Assembly (NCBI GenBank): GCA_030062745.1
Contig: CP099848.1
Span: 18,091,081-18,155,080, forward strand
DNA from: Capitulum mitella
Lineage: Eukaryota; Arthropoda; Thecostraca; Pollicipedomorpha; Pollicipedidae
DNA length: 64,000 nt
Direction: 5' to 3'
In this document: positions 59,340 through 64,000 of the stretch, piece after piece
How positions within the stretch are numbered: the stretch's first letter is position 1
Layout: every line of letters starts with the position of its first letter
Made by a program: the position numbers and the translations under genes
Notes under the pieces: generated by a model
Seen by the model: only the letters and a program-made list of their open reading frames with translations
Told to the model about the DNA's origin: nothing
Databases searched by the model: none

Positions 59340-62300
59340 TACTCGCGTTCATGTTGCCGTCACCTGGAACAGTTCCAGTGTGATACATGAACAAAGTTGA
59401 TTGTTTAGAGCAGGCTGCTTCGCATGTATCAAGAGGGCCTCGATGATAGGAAGTCTTCTTTTGTCCTTGACTCGTTTGAGTATCTTGGTGTTCTGCGTCA
59501 GATCTTCGCGGTCACTTGTCGTTGGTGTATTTGGAGCATGTGTTGGCTTGGTGCTCCCTCGTGCAGATGCATCGTGAGGCGACGTGACGGGGTCGTGGTT
59601 GTCATATCAATGTAGTTTCCATTGTAGTCTGCAAGAGACAAAAAGAAACATAGTACGGAACATCGAGCAGGCAAGAACGGAGTTCATTAAAGCGCGTTAC
59701 GCCCTTGCTTTTAATAAGACGCAGGCACGCACGCATGTATGATAGAACTTGCGCCATTGTGTCAGGTCTTGTTGGGTCAGACTAGGAGCAGCTTAGAAGT
59801 TATTGTTGATAATGGTTGCAATGATTATCATGCTTTTCCGCCAAAAGAAACAACAGAAGGCTTGCATGAAGGTAAGCTCCACGATTCAGATGTGGCAAAA
59901 CTTACACGAGGCGCAGAAGACATTATGTTGCACAGTGCACGCCAAGAATACTCCGGTGTTTACTCCACTTGATGTAAAAGTACCTTCCGTAAACTTCTTC
60001 TGAAATGATTGAAGACTTAATGGTGTTATGTTGTTGGATAACCATTACCTGAAATTTTTGCGGATGATATGTTTGTCAATAACTGAAGGGTTTGCAAAAT
60101 TCCCGCGCCATTTCGAACCCGTTCAAGAAGACTCCAGGAAAAATATCTGGAAGAGGTGAGGGGCCATTTTTCCGTGTTGGCAAGGGACATAACGGGACTT
60201 ATTTGTTGGACTACGTAAATGGAACCCCGTGAAACCGCCGTTAGAGAGCATTAAGTGGAGACGGAATGAAGGAGAAAGGTGAGGAGTGACGAGAAGAGAA
60301 ATGGAGACAGGATGGTTATGAAGCGTGAGGTTATGATTGCTCGAAATTTCTCCTAGTTTCTCTGTTTGAAACTGATAAGTCATGAAAAGCACATATTTCA
60401 ACGTACTAGTACATGAGCAGGTCTTATTCCCCGATTTTGACTACCAAACAAAACCAGTTACTACAGACCGAAACTATTGATTTAAAATCGAAAATACTTG
60501 GCATTGTCATGCATTTAAACACTAGAATCAGTTTTGTATTTGGCAGTTTTTTATTTGCCCACAGTAGACATTCACAAGTGGCTAAAATGTGTCCAATATC
60601 CGGCCAGATTGGGTGATTGGACTCCGTGGTGTCCCTTTCAAACTGGTTCTGCTTAGCTTATAGATCTCAAATTGTCTGCATCTGCAGAAAATTTTAGGCA
60701 CACGTCTGCATTTGGATGTAGATAAGCGAAGATAAATTTCATTGCTGTGTCTTCATGCCGTAGACAGATAATCCTTAAATGCTAGGTACGGCATCGACAC
60801 GGCTCCGTTGGACCTGATTACGGTGATACGCAGACCTCTAGCGCTAGCGCTTTTCCTTAAGTTCGAGCGATACGCTAGCCTTTTCCCACGTCCTAGGTAT
60901 TTGTGGGTGAGGAGACGGGCAAAGCTTATTTTGACGGTATGTAGGGCACGGAATTGGTGTTGATTTGCGAGGGTCCTTCGGACCTGGTCTCATATCCAGC
61001 CGTCACCGCTGGCCGTCGTTTGTTTATTTAGGAAACCCCACGGGCCTCACTCTGGGTGTCTGATACGTAGCGCCGCCACTGGACGTGGTCTCCTGTCGCG
61101 CCCCGGGCTTGGCCAATGCTCGTATTCCCTCGAGACGTCAGCTGTTGATTCCTTTCAGTCCTTCTCGAAGAGGCTCCCGGCTTTCGAACTGATGTCCTCG
61201 TTCTCGGACCCGCGGACTCGTGGGAGTTTCACTCCGCCCATGGGGCAGTGTCAGCAACAGGGCGCGGCCAGGATTTCCTTAACGTGGGGGTGGAACTCAG
61301 TGTGAACTGAAATCATACGAAAACCGCCTGCTGGGAAGACGATGTGCAATGGTTTTCACAAAAAATGGGTTTAAGGGGGGCTGCTTCCCCCTTTGGCTGC
61401 GCCTGTGGTCGGCAGTTTGTGTCAATGATGTCTGCGGCTTCCGACCCCATCAGGAGCCCCTGGGGGAGGGGCCTGGACGGTGTTGATCTTGGCAAGGACC
61501 GGCCAGTCAACTATACCTCTCACGGCGGTGGGTTGGGTGGTTACGGGCTCACTGGAACTGTTACCCAGCACTATCGAAGCGTGTGGTTCATTTGCCAGTC
61601 AGCGGCGAGCGCGTTGTTCAAACCAACGCGTACATACCATGGACTTCCTGGTGCTGTGAACCGTGGGAAACTTGAGAGCTGCTCATGCGCGCTGCAGCCG
61701 CACCGGTCATGCTGGTCTGATCCGGCTCGAATTGTGAATTTTAGCGGATACTGACTGTATCGGAGGATGACAGTCACCTGTTTTTCAATATTAGCAAGTT
61801 TGTGTGGGGAGGAGGACGTTTCGCTATATTTCGAAGTTTGTTGGAGGGGCACTGTACCCAGCTCACACAACAGTTCACTGAGTTGTTAAATGAGACATAA
61901 AGTATGAAGGGGAAAATGGCCAAGCAGTTGAAGTTTGAAGGTTTGTTCGGCAATGGAAATGGAATGGTTCGGCACCTTTGTCACTGTCATTATTGAACTG
62001 CCAGAACGTAACACTAGTAATCAACCCCGAACCTTTGTATAGCACGTGTGCAGGTTTTTCAGAATTTTATGCGCTGCTTGGTGGTTTGCCGACTCATCTG
62101 AGCTGTCAGTGTTTTTCGTGTGAGGACGCCATTCGATGCGTCGCTGCGGAGGAAAGCCTCTGCTGCAGTCTCTCATCCCATCGCCACCATTCTGCGTGAC
62201 AGCGCAGGGCGACTGGTGCGCCGGGCCGCGCCCGACCGGTGGGCTGGGGCGTGCTGGCAAACGTGGTTGGAACTGGCCTTCAGAGTTTGAGTTTGCACTT

Positions 62301-63270
62301 TACACTACTTGAACTGCCTTGAACTCCCTTCTGGGGGCTCGCCTCAACAACCCCGACTGTTGAACGAGGTTCGAAAGTCGAAAGTTCGAATTGGTTTGCC
62401 GGTTCCGCAATGGGGATGACTTGGGATGATCGGTTTCGCTTGAGGTTGGTGCGGATGACCTTCACAACTCCAAAGGTCATGGGAGAGCGTCCTCAGCATT
62501 CTCGGCGGCGATGACTGGCATTGCGAGAAACGTATTGGAATGCCTGAACATCAGCGTGGAAGGATGCCGTTTGTTTGTCAAGCGACGTCGTGATTGAAAA
62601 AGCAAATCTAATATCCATGCTTGCTAGCAGTTGACGAAGACTTAGTACTTTCACGGACAGGAAGAGATGATAGATGCATTTTGCATTTAAGATGTATTTC
62701 ACAACCTTCACACCACGTGTCTCGTTGTACCTACATCGGATCAAGGAAAATACGTTCCGTCACAAAATACCTTGTAGATATATGGCGAAGTCAACATGGT
62801 AGCGGTAGGACAAGAGAAGGTACCCGTATACACGTGCAACACATAAAAGGATCGCAGAACTAAACTGCGCTGTGAACACACACGAGATTTTGCGTTGCCG
62901 CGTGTTACGTTGCCTAGGTTTTGTCACACCTCCTATGGATAATTCATCCGCCCAATGCTGTGTATAAACATTGTCAGCGCGTGCTGCTCTTAGTGACTGC
63001 TTCCATTGACAACAAAACACTGAAAACTGAAAAACACAGCTCGCTTCGCACACCCATTCACCGTCAACTCATGCATCCATGAAATAAATAAGCGTGCTCT
63101 CAACCATTCCTATGAGACATAGACTTGCTTAGGGTTTGATATACTGGACTTCCAGAGATGCTGTGGTACATCGTTGATTAAATGGTTTGGTTCCCCCTGG
63201 CTGACGTGACTAGACTGTACTTTGACCTTCTCCTTGCCGGGCCGGGTTTGAGCCTGCAGAGATGGCTTCC
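59340..63270. other. No recognisable gene; possible small hAT-like fragment
   Basis: Open frames are short and lack family motifs. At about 61259-61405 cagggcgcggccagg and ggctgcgcctg form loose inverted ends around about 150 bp, possibly another hAT-type MITE without a convincing duplication. Otherwise nothing identified. Confidence 0.45.
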
Positions 63271-63382
63271 TCATTTTCTTCCGCTGAGGCGCCGAATCTC
63301 CTCATCCAGCTCTTCCGCTTGGTCTTCAATCACTAACGCCTGCAGACAGCCTTTAAAGTACTCTGTCGTGAAGCACTCCGAC
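63271..63382 (-). CDS. Last coding exon of an unidentified gene
   Basis: On the minus strand a strong acceptor (cacctttctttacag) is followed by 1 nt plus 36 codons and a TGA. They read SECFTTEYFKGCLQALVIED and then QAEELDEEIRRLSGRK, an acidic, helical C-terminus. The upstream exons would be at higher coordinates, probably beyond the window edge. I do not recognise the protein. Support is the acceptor quality, the frame ending cleanly and the protein-like composition; a chance frame is possible. Confidence 0.45.
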
Positions 63383-63715
63383 CTGTAAAGAAAGGTGACT
63401 GTTGAAGCTACATTGTATCATTTACGCGACGCAACATTTTTTCTCGAGTTGTGCTTGTACTTTCAGATGGGGTTTGAAGTTACGATGTTTCACTCCATGC
63501 TTTAACGAATATTTATATCGAATATTTGTACCGAATGTCTGCTATTTTTGGCGTGAAGTCCCATATCTTGGACACGATTGCAGTGACAGGCGCGTTTCAA
63601 CGTAGGGATATTTGCCCATTCTAAATAATTTTCTTCTTGCGCACTCCGTTTTTTTTTTTTTTTTGTTCAGTCGTGTACAACATATCTGTATTTTAGTTCA
63701 GTCGTATAAAACCTA

Positions 63716-63766
<51 letters not shown>

Positions 63767-64000
63767 GTATCAACAGCATTGGTATTTGGGAAGTATGTAA
63801 TCGTGCTAGAATACTCTTGTAGCCTGCTTCAGCTGAGACGACGTTTCACGTCACTTCATTCTCATGCTATTTATTTGAAGTTCCTCATTTCTGACTGCTT
63901 AAGTCAGCCGTCTGCTTGCGTCATGGTATCTGAGTCACTGGCAACGCAAGAAGGCTGGTGCAACAATGAATGCGCTGCGTTGTGGGGGCGGCCGCCCGGG
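63383..64000. other. Intron or flank with poly-T and AT microsatellite
   Basis: Poly-T at about 63650-63664 and an AT array at 63718-63763. No exon recognised up to the window end. Confidence 0.5.
63718..63763. repeat. AT dinucleotide microsatellite
   Basis: Alternating AT run of about 46 bp. Confidence 0.95.

Noticed and set aside
63975-64000. gcggccgcccggg at the window end as a cloning linker
   Set aside because: A GC-rich genomic run is equally likely and nothing else suggests vector sequence.

Overview
The window is animal nuclear DNA. It holds spliced genes with GT-AG introns, a piggyBac pseudogene, a non-LTR retrotransposon, many short non-autonomous DNA transposons, long AT microsatellites and minisatellites. 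Coding exons are GC-rich (third positions mostly C or G) inside AT-richer introns. The gene set and the transposase-like family at 49.7-52.0 kb fit an arthropod, perhaps a crustacean; that assignment is inference at low confidence.

Layout. 2-1040 is a decayed piggyBac transposase. 1.0-5.7 kb has no recognisable gene. 5.7-10.3 kb is a broken endonuclease/reverse-transcriptase LINE cut up by small DNA transposons. 10.4-11.6 kb is a TTAA-flanked element (family B). 12-18 kb is gene-poor with GC-rich islands. 18,196-26,333 (+) is a nine-exon gene for a secreted M28-type zinc peptidase of 525 residues whose splice phases all agree. 26.3-36.2 kb is gene-poor and holds further TTAA elements. 36,878-37,008 (-) is a signal-peptide plus half-Kunitz exon. 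38-46.3 kb is a cluster of family A TTAA elements, one of which landed inside another. 47,777-54,710 (+) is a five-exon Abraxas-type gene (259 residues). Its second intron carries a 4.1 kb DNA transposon with inverted repeats of over 500 bp and a broken transposase-like gene of a family I cannot name. 54.7-63.2 kb has no firm gene but holds CpG-poor DNA and hAT-like elements. 63,271-63,382 (-) is the last coding exon of an unidentified gene entering from the right.

The two complete genes are unrelated in function: an extracellular or lysosomal peptidase, and a scaffold of BRCC36-type K63-deubiquitinase complexes. They share only the strand. The most distinctive material is in the mobile DNA. 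TTAA elements carry dense arrays of AGGTCA nuclear-receptor half-sites. A minisatellite has copied the end of the peptidase's zinc-site exon together with its splice donor. The transposon in the Abraxas intron has inverted-repeat arms with unequal CpG content.

Exon models were built by hand from splice consensus, reading frame and family similarity; no search or alignment program was run.
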